Positions 13,501 to 21,477 of a stretch of 64,000 bases of DNA are shown here, piece after piece (the stretch's first letter is position 1; the number at the start of each line of letters is the position of its first letter). Both the position numbers and the translations under genes were made by a program. The notes beneath the pieces were generated by a model. That model saw only the letters and a list, made by a program, of their open reading frames with translations, was not told the DNA's origin and ran no database searches. The stretch comes from Agarilytica sp045430285 (GTDB taxonomy: Bacteria > Pseudomonadota > Gammaproteobacteria > Pseudomonadales > Cellvibrionaceae): the NCBI GenBank assembly GCA_045430285.1, contig JAILXV010000002.1:698380-762379 (forward strand). Reading direction: 5' to 3'.

Positions 13501-16500
13501 TTCATTATCACCCAGACGGCTACGATCTATTTTGAGCAGTCCACTCGCGATATCTTTTAGATCCCACATAACACTTTCGGATAAAGAAAACCCTTTAAGC
13601 TCGGGACGAGAAATACTTGAGCCCCGACTAGAACCAGCACCAGAACCCTTACCAGAAACCACAGAGCGTTTTTCTTCGGTGGCAGCTGTGCGCTCTTCGC
13701 GCGTTTGTTGTCTTTTACCCAACGACGTATCTATTCCAATAAACCTCCGTATTCGCTCGCGTACACCGTATAAAGCGATTACCTTTGACGCATCTTGGCG
13801 TAAGGCATTTTCAAAGAGGCTTATTGCATCCTCTGCGTCCATGGGTGCTTGCCCACTTGACTGCAAGTAAAGTTTTACTTTTTCGCTATCCGCCGATTCC
13901 ATTCCCCCATCCAGCATTAGAGGCCAAGCAAGTGCAACCGATTTTCCTTGAACCTCGCCACGGGATCTTCTTTGCTCTCTATACTCTGCATACGAAAGCA
14001 AAAAGCGATTTGAAACGGCGTAGTCGACAGCACCAAGATCACCCATAACGGCAGAAACAGATGAAAAATAAGCCATAAAATCTAAAGGTTGATCGGCTAA
14101 AATCTCATCCAAAATTAAAGCACCAGAAACCTTAGTCGAGTACACCTCATTGAAATCATCGCTCGATTTATCGAAAACGTTTAGTTCATTTTCAATTCCC
14201 GCGATATGAAAAACACCGTCGATCACACCAAACTTTTGACAGGCACGCTCAATACCGAGCCTCATCTCAGATTCGTTGACAACACTCGCTGAAAAATAAT
14301 CTACAGTTGCCCCTAGATTACTCAACTCGCTAATTTTTCGATTTCGTGAGTCGTCTAATTCAGAACGTCCACAGAGCACTAAGTTTGCGCTGTATTGTTC
14401 TGCAAGGTGCCGAGCAAAAACCATTGCCAACCCACCTAATCCACCCGTAATTAAATAGGTTCCACGCGCTTTAATTATCGCTGTAGGCGGGAGAGCAGCA
14501 TCACTGACTGACATTTCCTTTAGGGTGTATACGTGAGGAACCCCATCGAGGTAAACGGCATTCCGTCCATAACCAAAAGCCAATTCTTCTGTTAGCCTTT
14601 GAATCCATGCGGTGTAGTCCACATCTGATTCAGCGCTTATTTCAGAATGAGTGTTTGCGGTATCCGCTTCAATAATCACGGAAATGCGATGCCCATGGGC
14701 AATCATTTGAAGTGACTTATCGAATGGGAACCAAGATTCTAAGTAAGACCGCTCAATTTCAGTATGCGAAACACCACAGAATTTGTGCTGAACGTCCTTA
14801 AACCCACATGCTTTTGTTGCTTTTACACACTCAACCAAGCGCGTGTGGTTTTGCATGGAGCTCTCGTCACTCCTATCGTTCTCACCACTTAGCGCGTATA
14901 AGTGTATACAAACCAAGGGTTTTGAATGATCTAGTCCGACATCCGTTACATCCTCGAATATTGAACCCACTGACGAAATATCAATAGTGTTAATCGAGTC
15001 ACAGATGTCGGATAACCCACTACGGATGATCCCATCAGCGTCATTCGAGTGGCCGAATATAAGCATCTGCTCTACAGAGAATTCATCTGGAGAATCAGTA
15101 TTGAGAATAGACGGGGTCAACACTTCTGAAAGTAGAACAAGCTCATTTAAATGGCCTGAAGTATTTTCAGTAATATTCTTAACAATATTTGCATCCGGAA
15201 TAAGATTCGTATCTACTTTTACATTATCGATAGCAACAGATTTTTTAGGCTCCCAGTAAGGCTCTTTTTCAAAAGGGTAAGTCGGTAAACTCACCTTTCG
15301 CGGTACCGCGGGATATAGATCTAGCCAGGAGATTTCAAAACCCTGACACCACAATTTTGCCAGTTTTTCATACTGCCCACTGGATATACATCGTTCTACA
15401 ATATACGCTTGATCATCCCTATCTATCCCATTAGCAATGCCTTCTTTCCTTCCCTCAAAAACGGAAGAAAATGCACCAGCGCTTTTCTCTGCCGATTGAA
15501 GTGTCATTAACTTCAACGACAAATCCGATATCGACGATGCAATCAGTGCAAGTCGATGTGGTAAATGTTCTCGACCAACCTGGAGGGTATAGGCGATTTC
15601 CGCCGGTGTTTCAGGGACTTTAGCTAGGTAGCTAACAAATTCAGATACTCGCCTATCAAGCGCCGCTTTAGTTTTTGCCGAGAAAACAAAAATAAAATTC
15701 CCGTCACCAGAGGTAAAATCACAAGGCGCGTTATACTCCTCGACAATTAAATGGGCATTGGCACCACCAGCGCCAAATGATGACATGCCGGCAATACGTG
15801 GAATCGCTGTATTATTCTCACTAACGGGATTCCAATCAGACAATCCATGCTGAAGAGCGAATGGGCTATTGCTGAAATCAATATTTTTATTTCCCACCGT
15901 AGAATGAAGAGAAGGTGCGAGTTGCTTATTCTTCATTTGCAGCAACACCTTCGTTAACCCAGCGATACCTGCTGCACTTTCACAATGGCCAATATTTGAT
16001 TTAACAGAACCCAAAGCACAAAACTGTTTTTTCTCTGTGTCTTTTCCCAAAGCGCGTGAAAGACCGGAGAATTCAATCGGGTCGCCTAACTCCGTGCCCG
16101 TTCCGTGCGCTTCTATATAAGAAATCTCGCTTGGAACGACGCCAGCGGAATCAAGTGCTAAAGAAATCACATTGGCTTGCGCAGAGGGACTTGGCACCGT
16201 ATAGCCATTAGTCCGTCCGCCGTGATTAATTGCACTTCCACGAATAACACCATAGATATGGTCACCGTCTTGGATCGCCTCATTAAGTGGCTTAAGCAAG
16301 ACCGCACCAACGCCTTCACCATCAACAAAACCATCTGCAACGTCGCCAAAAGACCGGCACTGATTCGATTCGCTAAGCATATTCATCTCAGTCAAACCTT
16401 CGTAGTGCGCTGGGCTCTCAATAATATTGACGCCACCCGCGATTGCTTGCTGACACTCACCCAACTTCAGGCTATTACAAGCAAGATGAATCGCGGTGAG

Positions 16501-19500
16501 AGAAGATGAACACGCCGTATCGATAGAAAAACTGGGGCCATCAAAATTTAAGCAGTAAGACACTCTGTTTGCGACGGACCAATGGCTCGGCTGTTTTTGA
16601 TAAGTGTTATTCATAACACCGGCAAACACACCCGTTTTACTTTCTGACAAGCGCTCGGGTGTATATCCCGCATCCTCGATCGTGGAATAGGCACATTGAA
16701 GAAACAATCTTTCTTGGGGGTCCATGTTCTCCGCTTCGCGCGGGGAAATACTAAAAAACAAGGGGTCAAAATGATCGGCCCCGTCTATGAATCCGCCCCA
16801 TTTTGTATAGATTTTTCCACTGCCATCACGCCTAGGACAAAGATGCTCAGACCAATCCCAACGAAGCTCTGGCACCTCATCAATGCAGTTTTTCCCTTGC
16901 CTAAGATTCTCCCAAAATTCTTCGACATTATTCGCCTTAGCGTAACGACCGCTTAGACCCACAATTGCAATTTCCGAGATCAATCCCTCACGAACAGTTT
17001 CATTTCGGTGAAATTTTGAATCACTCCCTAAATGAGGATTATTGTCAGCCCCATTGAGCTTTTCTTTTCCATGGGATTTAGAAACTGGGGACGCAACATG
17101 CGCCGAGTTGAACTGAGACAGCGTCTCACGCACACTTTCATCGTTAACAAGAAATGTCGCTAGACTTTCTATATTTCTATAATCAAAAAGTAACGTACTC
17201 TCGAAGCTGCCAATCTGCTGTTTAATCGCATTAGATATCTGCACAGTCAGAATTGAGTCTATCCCCAATTCCTCGAAGGCCTGACGAGGGCCCACGTCCT
17301 CATAATCAACGCATAATACTTCAGACATAACCTTACGAATAAGATCTACCAATAGCGCTTGCAATGCAGGGTCAGAAGCCGGTGCATTGGCCGCAATGCT
17401 CGCAGACGATAGGGCTGCCAAGTCTTCACGATGGTGAGGTAAAGCAACTGCATTGGGCTGCTGTTCATTACCAAACAACCCCTGAACAGAACTCAGGTTG
17501 TTTTCAATGAAATAATTGGAGAGAGATTCGACACTATTGCAGTCGAATAATAAAGTGCTATCAATCCCAGAAAATGTTTTACGAAGCGCGTTAGTGATTT
17601 TAACAACAAGGATTGAATCAACACCGACTTGGCTTAGCGGCATCTCATAGTGAATATCACCCTTATCAATCTCAACAATATCGGAAATAACCGAAGCAAT
17701 GGAATCAGATAATCGTTGCTTGAAGATTTTTTTGTCCTGAGGCAACAAACCCCGTACTTTCACTTCTTCCGGCGTAGTAGAGCGAGCATGATCGAAAACA
17801 GAAACAACGTTACTTTCACTTTCATTCTCAATAGGCGAAGTAAACTGTTGACGAACAACACCGTCCGACTCTGCAATAATTACCTGCTGCTGGAACAGCT
17901 CGCTTTTTGCACACGGCGTATTGATATTATTAAATCCTTCTTGCGCCAGAATGCGCTTCCAGCGATCCGAACCAACGATCGGAGACCCAGGAATCCTAAT
18001 TTCTCTATCCTTAAACAACCACCACCCTTCTAAAAGCCCGAACGTACAATGAAGATATGAATCGCTGCAGATCGCTTCATTAATAAAAGCTAGGCCTCCA
18101 GACTTTAATAATGACTTACAATTTCTTAACGCTGACCGGATATCACCGCACGCATGAAGTACGTTTGTCGCGACAATAAAGTCAAAGTGACCTAAGGGTA
18201 AAGATTGCTCTTGAGCAGGCACAGTCACATCGAATAATTTAGTTTCCAAATAATCGACGTTTTCGCCATAATTCGCCTCCGCATGATTCAAGAAAATCTT
18301 TGAGACATCTGTAAAGGTATATTGACAAACAGCATCACTAACGGGTTCAAGCGCATCAAATATTTTTTCACTCGTACCACCTGATCCCGCTCCAACCTCT
18401 AAAATACAAACCGGTTGATTATCTCTATCAAATTTCTTCTTTACTGACGAGAGCAGCTGTTCCGCAACAATACTATTGAAATGATCAGAGATGAGATTAT
18501 TTTTATACAAACCTTCAATAAGTGAGAGATCACCTTCTGGAAACATCACTGTTGTCGCCGGTAGCTTACCCGATAGCATAGATGGCAATGATTTTAAGGT
18601 CAGCTCAACCAATTGCAGCTTATTGCTAAACCCAGGATATACCGGAGAAGTATCATTCACGCTTTTCGTAAACGCGGCCCATCTATCCCATGCATCGGAA
18701 ATATGGCTTATTGTTTCCGATGAAATCTGATATTCATCAGATAGTTCAGAAACAAGGCCTGTCCCTACTAAATTACGCAGGCTTTGTTGCAACCATAAAT
18801 GTAGATAGCCCTCAATATTCACTACTGATAGCGCATCACCCTCGACGCAAATAGCATTAGCTTCGACTAATTGAAAAAGCAATAACTCATCGATCAGGCC
18901 ATTAAGTTTCCCTATGCTTTTTGAATACTCGACTTCACTCATTGGGAGAGAAGCATTTTCGGAAAATACGAAAGAGTCAGCATACCCCTTTTTCAAACCG
19001 TGCACGTGATCAGCTATCGACACGCCGATAGACAGTGCCACTTCAGGCTTATCCGTTTCAATATAACCCACCTGATCAACGGTAGAAGATAAAAGCTCTT
19101 CAACAAGTTTCATCCCCTTATCTTGATTGATCTCATTAATCCCCAAACTCGCCATTCGGGTACGATAGAAATCAGACGCCACGATACCGGTACTACCCCA
19201 ATACCCCCAACTGACAACCTTTACTGGATACTTTACATGCTGCCTGACCGCGGCAGAAAACGAGTCGATAAAAGTCGAGCCTGCCGCATAGTTACTCTGC
19301 CCAACTGCCCGAAATTCACTTTGCAATGAAGAAAAGAAAAGCATGAAATCTAAAGAATCAGCCTCAAAGGCATTAACGACATTCACACTCAAATCGACTT
19401 TAGCTGCTAGGCTCGATTTAAACTTCTCCTCATCCATAGTTAATAAAGCGCCGTCATTTAAAACCAGAGCAGTAAAAACGATTCCATTGATACGGGTGTG

Positions 19501-21453
19501 GCGTTTATAAATCGTTTCGCGGAAACCACCTACTTCATTCGCATTCATCGTATCTACAGAAAAGTATGTTGGGCGCTGCCCAAACGCCTCAACGTGACTG
19601 CACAATTTTTCTATTTCGTCATTTTCTTTTCTTCGGCCAACCCAAATGATCTTCGCGTCATAGTTTTTTACCAAGTATTCGCTCAATAAAACACCTAAGC
19701 CACCTGCCCCTCCAAACAGAATATAAACTCCACCTTTCACATACTCGGAAGTAGAAGTGGGTACGAGAGAAGTTAACAGTAATGATTTCTTAAACCACTG
19801 ATCGTGCCTATGAGCGTATTCTGTAATTCCCTCCGGAATTTCATGAATATCTCGCAAAGGGCTACACATATCGCTAGAGAGATCTAATTGACGCACACGC
19901 CAATGTTCATACTCTTTTGCAAGCGCACCAATAAAACCATGAACCCCACCATGAGTAGGATTTACCAAATCAGTTGCGTACGTGGCAAGCGCGCGCTGCG
20001 TCACAACCACAAGAGAAAGTAATTCAGCGTCATAGTGGAGCGCGAATAAAGACTTAACTAACTTTAAGCCAAATAATACGCCTTCATCTTGCATATCAAT
20101 GACTGTAGAAAATCCTTCGTTACAATCCGAATCAGGGACAAACCACACCACATGGGACACTTTATCGCTTAACGACAAGGCTTCTGTTATTTCCTCTACA
20201 GTATTTAAGGCGGTCGGTCCTACATGTACTAAGCGAGAAAACTGGGTTTTCAATACTTCGATTTGCTCGGGCGCCCCCCCAACTACAATAGCGGTATGAG
20301 GTATATCCGACGGCGCCTTGGCAGCACCACCCTTCATATCAATCACATCCCATGAAGGCACAAGCGTAAGCTCGCCCACCAATTTCTCCAATGAACCACC
20401 ACGAACGGCACGTTTATTCTTAGGTGCAGTACCTGTATCTACAATGCGGGCTTGCTTCGAGCCAATCCCGCCAAAAGGCTTTCCATAAGGTCGTGCGTAA
20501 AACCCTGACATCCTCAGATATACTTTGCCATTAGGATGGCAAACAAAAAAATCAAATACGTCATTAGCGTTATCATCAAAAAGCGCGTTTTTATTCGCTA
20601 CTACAAGCGATTTTCCCGCCGGTACACCTGAAAACACATCAATTCTATCGACCCGAAACGGAACTGCCGGATGAGTCTCAACGGTGAAACGCTCAATATC
20701 CAGTGCAATAGATGTTTGAAGCGCGCCGTCCAAAATACTAGGGTGCAAATAAAACGCGTGCTGATCACCCAAAGCCAAATCAGAAGGCAATGCCAAGCTG
20801 GCAATAACCGATTCATCAAACACGCCATCTGAACCGATGGATATTTCAGATACTGGCTTATGCGCAGCGCCATACTCAATACCCATTCCTTCAAATACGC
20901 TATAAAACGTCTCCAAATCAATCAACGTTTTGTTTTTTGAATGTAAGGCCGCTAGATTGAGCGTTTCTTCCGTCAACTGATTATCGTGTTTGATTGTGCC
21001 TTCTGCGTGGATACAAAGATCTGAATCAGAATGTGATGACACTGAAAAATATATATCGTTCTTCCCGCTCACAGATGATAAAACAATTGCTATAGCCTTA
21101 GAGTCATTAACTACACAGGGCTGAGAAAAAACCACATTTGCCAGTGAAATACTTTTAGGCTTAATGCCTTTACGCGATAGATAATCTTTAGCTGAGGAAA
21201 CCGCCATTTCAATATAGGCGACCCCAGGAAGTATTTTATTCCCCAACACCTTGTGATCGGATAAAAAATGCTCATCACCACTAAACTCAGACAAATAGAC
21301 TGCGTCGTCACCCATCAAGACACACCGCTGAAGCAATGACATACCAATTAAGCTGTCTTCGGAATTTAGTTGCTTAATAGAGCTAGCCGCTTCTAGTTTT
21401 GTAATTCTCTCGGCTTTTAACTCAGTTAAGATATATCGCTTTAACTCAAGCAT
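1582..21453 (-). CDS. PKS2, trans-AT modular polyketide synthase, 6623 aa (rest of module 4, modules 5-7, most of module 8)
   Basis: ATG start 24 nt after the PKS1 stop, with AGGG about 10 nt upstream. Order of domains with key residues (approximate): docking helices 1-35; DH4 (HxxxGxxxxP, His67); KR4 (GGAGGLG, 581); C-methyltransferase MT4 (EVGAGSGGTS, 1019); ACP4a Ser1280; ACP4b Ser1400; KS5 Cys1648; KR5 (TGGLGGLA, 2336); ACP5 Ser2660; KS6 Cys2919; DH6 His3397; KR6 3850; ACP6 Ser4151; KS7 Cys4431; KR7 5121; ACP7 Ser5430; KS8 Cys5683; DH8 His6160; ACP8 Ser6523; docking helices ~6590-6623. All KS keep the Cys-His-His set; KS6 and KS8 read THGTGT where others read EAHGTGT. KR5 and KR7 lack the LDD-type Asp (A-type); KR6 has it (B-type). 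DH6 reads HxxxDxxxxP. No AT domain is present, so malonyl loading must be in trans. KR5-ACP5-KS6 and KR7-ACP7-KS8 look like a duplicated unit. Confidence 0.97.
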   Translation of the reverse strand: MLELKRYILTELKAERITKLEAASSIKQLNSEDSLIGMSLLQRCVLMGDDAVYLSEFSGDEHFLSDHKVLGNKILPGVAYIEMAVSSAKDYLSRKGIKPKSISLANVVFSQPCVVNDSKAIAIVLSSVSGKNDIYFSVSSHSDSDLCIHAEGTIKHDNQLTEETLNLAALHSKNKTLIDLETFYSVFEGMGIEYGAAHKPVSEISIGSDGVFDESVIASLALPSDLALGDQHAFYLHPSILDGALQTSIALDIERFTVETHPAVPFRVDRIDVFSGVPAGKSLVVANKNALFDDNANDVFDFFVCHPNGKVYLRMSGFYARPYGKPFGGIGSKQARIVDTGTAPKNKRAVRGGSLEKLVGELTLVPSWDVIDMKGGAAKAPSDIPHTAIVVGGAPEQIEVLKTQFSRLVHVGPTALNTVEEITEALSLSDKVSHVVWFVPDSDCNEGFSTVIDMQDEGVLFGLKLVKSLFALHYDAELLSLVVVTQRALATYATDLVNPTHGGVHGFIGALAKEYEHWRVRQLDLSSDMCSPLRDIHEIPEGITEYAHRHDQWFKKSLLLTSLVPTSTSEYVKGGVYILFGGAGGLGVLLSEYLVKNYDAKIIWVGRRKENDEIEKLCSHVEAFGQRPTYFSVDTMNANEVGGFRETIYKRHTRINGIVFTALVLNDGALLTMDEEKFKSSLAAKVDLSVNVVNAFEADSLDFMLFFSSLQSEFRAVGQSNYAAGSTFIDSFSAAVRQHVKYPVKVVSWGYWGSTGIVASDFYRTRMASLGINEINQDKGMKLVEELLSSTVDQVGYIETDKPEVALSIGVSIADHVHGLKKGYADSFVFSENASLPMSEVEYSKSIGKLNGLIDELLLFQLVEANAICVEGDALSVVNIEGYLHLWLQQSLRNLVGTGLVSELSDEYQISSETISHISDAWDRWAAFTKSVNDTSPVYPGFSNKLQLVELTLKSLPSMLSGKLPATTVMFPEGDLSLIEGLYKNNLISDHFNSIVAEQLLSSVKKKFDRDNQPVCILEVGAGSGGTSEKIFDALEPVSDAVCQYTFTDVSKIFLNHAEANYGENVDYLETKLFDVTVPAQEQSLPLGHFDFIVATNVLHACGDIRSALRNCKSLLKSGGLAFINEAICSDSYLHCTFGLLEGWWLFKDREIRIPGSPIVGSDRWKRILAQEGFNNINTPCAKSELFQQQVIIAESDGVVRQQFTSPIENESESNVVSVFDHARSTTPEEVKVRGLLPQDKKIFKQRLSDSIASVISDIVEIDKGDIHYEMPLSQVGVDSILVVKITNALRKTFSGIDSTLLFDCNSVESLSNYFIENNLSSVQGLFGNEQQPNAVALPHHREDLAALSSASIAANAPASDPALQALLVDLIRKVMSEVLCVDYEDVGPRQAFEELGIDSILTVQISNAIKQQIGSFESTLLFDYRNIESLATFLVNDESVRETLSQFNSAHVASPVSKSHGKEKLNGADNNPHLGSDSKFHRNETVREGLISEIAIVGLSGRYAKANNVEEFWENLRQGKNCIDEVPELRWDWSEHLCPRRDGSGKIYTKWGGFIDGADHFDPLFFSISPREAENMDPQERLFLQCAYSTIEDAGYTPERLSESKTGVFAGVMNNTYQKQPSHWSVANRVSYCLNFDGPSFSIDTACSSSLTAIHLACNSLKLGECQQAIAGGVNIIESPAHYEGLTEMNMLSESNQCRSFGDVADGFVDGEGVGAVLLKPLNEAIQDGDHIYGVIRGSAINHGGRTNGYTVPSPSAQANVISLALDSAGVVPSEISYIEAHGTGTELGDPIEFSGLSRALGKDTEKKQFCALGSVKSNIGHCESAAGIAGLTKVLLQMKNKQLAPSLHSTVGNKNIDFSNSPFALQHGLSDWNPVSENNTAIPRIAGMSSFGAGGANAHLIVEEYNAPCDFTSGDGNFIFVFSAKTKAALDRRVSEFVSYLAKVPETPAEIAYTLQVGREHLPHRLALIASSISDLSLKLMTLQSAEKSAGAFSSVFEGRKEGIANGIDRDDQAYIVERCISSGQYEKLAKLWCQGFEISWLDLYPAVPRKVSLPTYPFEKEPYWEPKKSVAIDNVKVDTNLIPDANIVKNITENTSGHLNELVLLSEVLTPSILNTDSPDEFSVEQMLIFGHSNDADGIIRSGLSDICDSINTIDISSVGSIFEDVTDVGLDHSKPLVCIHLYALSGENDRSDESSMQNHTRLVECVKATKACGFKDVQHKFCGVSHTEIERSYLESWFPFDKSLQMIAHGHRISVIIEADTANTHSEISAESDVDYTAWIQRLTEELAFGYGRNAVYLDGVPHVYTLKEMSVSDAALPPTAIIKARGTYLITGGLGGLAMVFARHLAEQYSANLVLCGRSELDDSRNRKISELSNLGATVDYFSASVVNESEMRLGIERACQKFGVIDGVFHIAGIENELNVFDKSSDDFNEVYSTKVSGALILDEILADQPLDFMAYFSSVSAVMGDLGAVDYAVSNRFLLSYAEYREQRRSRGEVQGKSVALAWPLMLDGGMESADSEKVKLYLQSSGQAPMDAEDAISLFENALRQDASKVIALYGVRERIRRFIGIDTSLGKRQQTREERTAATEEKRSVVSGKGSGAGSSRGSSISRPELKGFSLSESVMWDLKDIASGLLKIDRSRLGDNENLADFGFDSISLAKFAKLLSAHFDVEVTPSIFFSYSTLGDLRVYFENKYTDLLKTLYLSSAPKSESRIFERVSPTTPTPTITSQIHKAKPSHSGDDESETLINSEAIAVIGMSGRFPGARDIEELWSILSEGKSAVDEIPADRFDWRDYFGDPIKEPGKTNGKWLGAIPGVDEFDPAFFEISPVDAEKMDPRQRLLLQESWKALEDAGLGPSHLSRQTVGMYVGVEQGDYQDLMDESPLTANHDGILAARLAYMLNLSGPALAINTACSSGLVAAHEACLSLRSKECDTAIAAGVNVLLRPDAFVAMGKAGMLSSDGKCHAFSENANGMVPGESVVAVVLKRLSDAERDGDPIYGVIRGSGINYDGKTNGITAPSGKAQKKLLSDVYKRYEIDPLNIEYIVTHGTGTRLGDPVEINALYEAFESLGVSKKKYCALTSAKSNLGHTFAASGLVNLVSLLLSIRYKSIPGSLHCEVESNYIPWDESPFYVNKQNKKWNSDSGSEMGAISSFGMSGTNAHMVVESYRAPDFFGSVPESSVIKPFYLLVLSAKNRSSLEHQAQNLMLFLSVGSVSLENISFTLLDGRHHFSYRAAFVVQDREDAIAALKNISSKERIPNMHVGEVDRQFIPQEGLLRYGKEQLSTVSAGADSSLYRESLNALAELYCQGYEFPWGIVFSQDKVRRINLPTYPFLRRSYWVEGASDDSAKGSKGAKRTHRIHPLLHENISTLRKQQFLSEFDGNEFFFSEHIVLDEKVLPGVAYLEMALSAAEYALGTTDKISIENIAFQKRLVVGKGSVEVNISLTPENDKRIRFEVSSTVNNTTSLHCAGKICVGTKVSAARNYNLSSLLQSSQETISPGQCYDAFSRIGLSYGPSFRGLGAISLCEFSGEHVLVSELVFQDDDQENGLFNLHPGVMDSALQSCIGFILSGGTGSPKNASIPFAIEKVSVYGSIAKSDTLYAISHSRPNSREGIKIYDVNVVDRYGAVLVAIEGFCSRDVSTDSAESSTNSSVKVEVRPSMLSPAWVLSPVNDMVDRVEVFDHTIIFCGKGFEEGLAELKPMLETAHVAAIYKAGADVADTYTETSQRLLSNLNTLPLERSKPHFIQLVISTDKESCYQGLSAMLKSYSLEHGKAFTQVLQFDSLDDKMGVAKCLMREVNAGLKDSDVRILNGERQTLRYIEAHSSSNYENAWRDEGIYLITGGLGGLGQVFVKDILSEVKHSTIVLVGRRDNDQHIENELVRLQRPEQNNRVYYYSVDVGDESALRRTVQDVIDTFGAVTCVIHAAGISIDNIVKNKTAGELREVFQAKVQGLLALDRATENQPLDAFITFSSLSAVYGNVGQADYAAANAFMDAFCSNRQGLVHQGLRSGKSISLNWPLWSEGGMKVDSATLQYLERTSGMTPLSSSFGLNIFKRAYSMESSQIIVHSYLGEEQSKVDVAKVDNINNNVQAEAPPSSDSLDGKALSRKVQSSLSQHISDQLKVDISEIDARAEFSEFGFDSVSLTVFSNTLNEAYRVELSPTVFFEFPTVDVLSKFLVEEFTLEMETLFAPVQDENRHVGNEKSNTSTSIEDVPADSKFRLFESPKPSDFPKSTESEEPAMPQNKTHSEDAPIAIVGVSGNFPDSPDLDQFWSNLSEGRDCISEIPDTRWDWGSLYGDPDKEFNKTNVKHAGVIDSIENFDSLFFGISPREAEAMDPQQRLLMTYAWKAIEDSGHAPESLSGSNTGLFIATGSSGYSTLLSKAGCEIEGFSAAGMASSVGPNRMSYLLNLHGPSEPIETACSSSLVAVHRAVRSIRAGDCDQAIVGGINLLVSPDPHISFDKAGMLAKDGRCKTFSKNANGYVRGEGVGMMVLKPLSKAKEDGDNIYALIRGTAENHGGRSNSLTAPNPRSQADVIKSALRQSEIDLRSINYIEAHGTGTSLGDPIELQGLKKAFSELAQERSEDLPEGYCALGSVKTNIGHLELAAGMASLMKVLLQMKHKTLVASLHCDEINPYIDLKESPFDVISSKRQWDAPLDEKGNVLPRRAGVSSFGFGGVNAHVIMEEYVPTSVDRTPSSEPVMIVLSAKNEDRLKAQKFQLNNYLELNESLALDDLAYTLQVGRDAMDVRWACVVSTIQELRNTLSLPTEAQLESPNIFVGDVKKNKLLSSLVDSDEDFNVALSSWLSKGKHDTLCELWVNGVPLDWSVLYNKKPRRISLPSYPFLENRCWFSRGVESKTHYEDVSNDSEISSEANTPSVSPPEPPELLLYKEVSVEKNIPNALQAETLKDQLVVVVSDMSVSSILDDVYSSVFSKTHYLPVEAILANDSPLETCGFDETMPVTVVYFCPVEDSAFVEDIFPLWTLLRSLKDIASKDVHLQLCGVSMNATEQAHLESWISLNQSLQKVFPEIVSSVLIEDACLDSPEGTLDRGSWAKRTVQERIYGDTLSVVYRGSDRYIFDLQPQAVNESPSERGRDSLPTIKHGGTYLITGGLGGVSAILAEYLLSQYSARLVLCGRSEFDGETKRKINSLASLDGEVSYFSASITDEASMRSGLDSACKRFGVIDGVFHAAGVGPGTSIFDQEFSQFSAVTSPKIQGAIMLDHLLVDQPLDFVCYVSSIAAVLGDLGSCEYALANRFLFSYAALRERKRDRGEVQGRSLAIAWPMWANGGMQSTDSQQTEMYLNLSGQVALGNEDGLKAFELLLMSGLEKTLVIKGMPSRVNQFLGLTPKNEKSPRVAEKNKPVVTAEGSNAYRPELKGFTLTESIMWDLKNIASQLLKIDRTCLSDNENLADFGFDSISLTMFSKSLTAHFNVDVTPSVFFSYSTLGDLCAYFEEKYIDVLKPFYLKPVGAQVMTESVSNVIKQPVFPRAETAKSPSKLSNAGANNEAVAVIGMSGRFPGARNVDELWDILSEGRSAVDEIPAERFDWRKYFGDPLNEPGTTNSKWLGAIPGVREFDPGFFEISPAEAEKMDPRQRLLLQEAWCALEDAGYGDKQISEQTVGMFVGVEQGDYQSLSDDSPLTANHDGILAARLAYILDLSGPALAINTACSSGLVAAHEACVSLRAGDCDTAIAAGVNILLRPEGFIAMGKVGMLSPDGKCSAFSDAANGMVPGEAVVAVILKRLSDAERDGDPIYGVIRGSGINYDGKTNGITAPSGKAQSALLRDVYDKHHISPSDIEYVVTHGTGTRLGDPVEINALYDVFTSDKHSEKPHCALTSTKSNLGHTFAASGLVSFVSLLLSMRNETIPASLHCEVESNYIPWDSSPFFVNKRSKSWPKTNNSRLGAVSAFGMSGTNAHMVVESYDKETVSSDTNNHHYYILPLSGKNKNALKKRIEDFCSFIQSEGQENICLRSLSYTLFLGRHHFSHRAAVVVEDYDDAIRTLGLLANDERTPKVFSGVVDREFVPQSSLASFGESQMLTLFSVDQPAGAQDVLYGLSDLFCQGYDLSWRNMFGSEAPTRINLPTYPFAREQYWVDSRTALEELSLRSTDSPPNVGMLIHRNISSFDLQRYSSTFTGNEFFFRDHVVQGRKVMPGVVFLEMARAAAQDSIANRETEQKFELYGVVLLSPLILKASPVEVVVELEQIHDAEVRFKIVSEDSGTRLEHVNGGIRFHAEPGGELGPILSEGIEALKRKVVHSISDKESYEAFRDMGLDYGPACRGVRSVHVLDDHSGARKILAEIELPDIVSRQSEGCFSLHPTILDAALQAGVGFTLSKNSSSEYVFDEDAVSRTMVPFSFEKVAYFRNLPLDEPLVSVLTSHSNIKDNMQKIDIDLVDRNGAVCIRVTGFCIRHVMIENAEVSPRLNDSAAGLAVSEPEKPIVKDIVDVPATQMGSAGRRMFSDDSNDHGAKLSARVEASLVEHISEQLKIGRDHIDVKGEFSEFGFDSVSLTEFGNTLNKKYDLDLSPTIFFEYPTVAKLSKYLVGSNQELMEERLFSEGEKENIAHCRSSIEGGFCEPNVPSTLVNLLDGLSRKEISVDEALNEMVI
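3633..6228 (-). repeat. Second copy of duplicated KR-ACP-KS unit (KR7-ACP7-KS8)
   Basis: Approximate bounds. The KR, ACP and KS here match those at about 11.9-14.6 kb in order, spacing and sequence. Both ACPs share RPELKGF, ESxMWDLK, LLKIDR and NENLADFGFDSISL. Both KS share NTACSSGLVAAHEAC and HGTGTRLGDPVEINALY. The period is about 2770 residues (8.3 kb). Third codon positions have clearly diverged, so the duplication is not recent. Confidence 0.75.
11928..14583 (-). repeat. First copy of duplicated KR-ACP-KS unit (KR5-ACP5-KS6)
   Basis: Approximate bounds; partner of the unit at 3.6-6.2 kb. The KS domains upstream of the two units (KS5 and KS7) are of clearly different types, and the downstream DH6 and DH8 are less alike than the KS domains. 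Similarity is therefore highest from KR through KS, which fits a module boundary lying after the KS. Confidence 0.75.
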
Positions 21454-21477
21454 TTCTATACAACCCTAAAAATAACG

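Noticed and set aside
21454..21477. Possible promoter between PKS1 and PKS2
   Set aside because: Only 24 nt long with a ribosome binding site; no room for a promoter, so an operon is the simpler reading.
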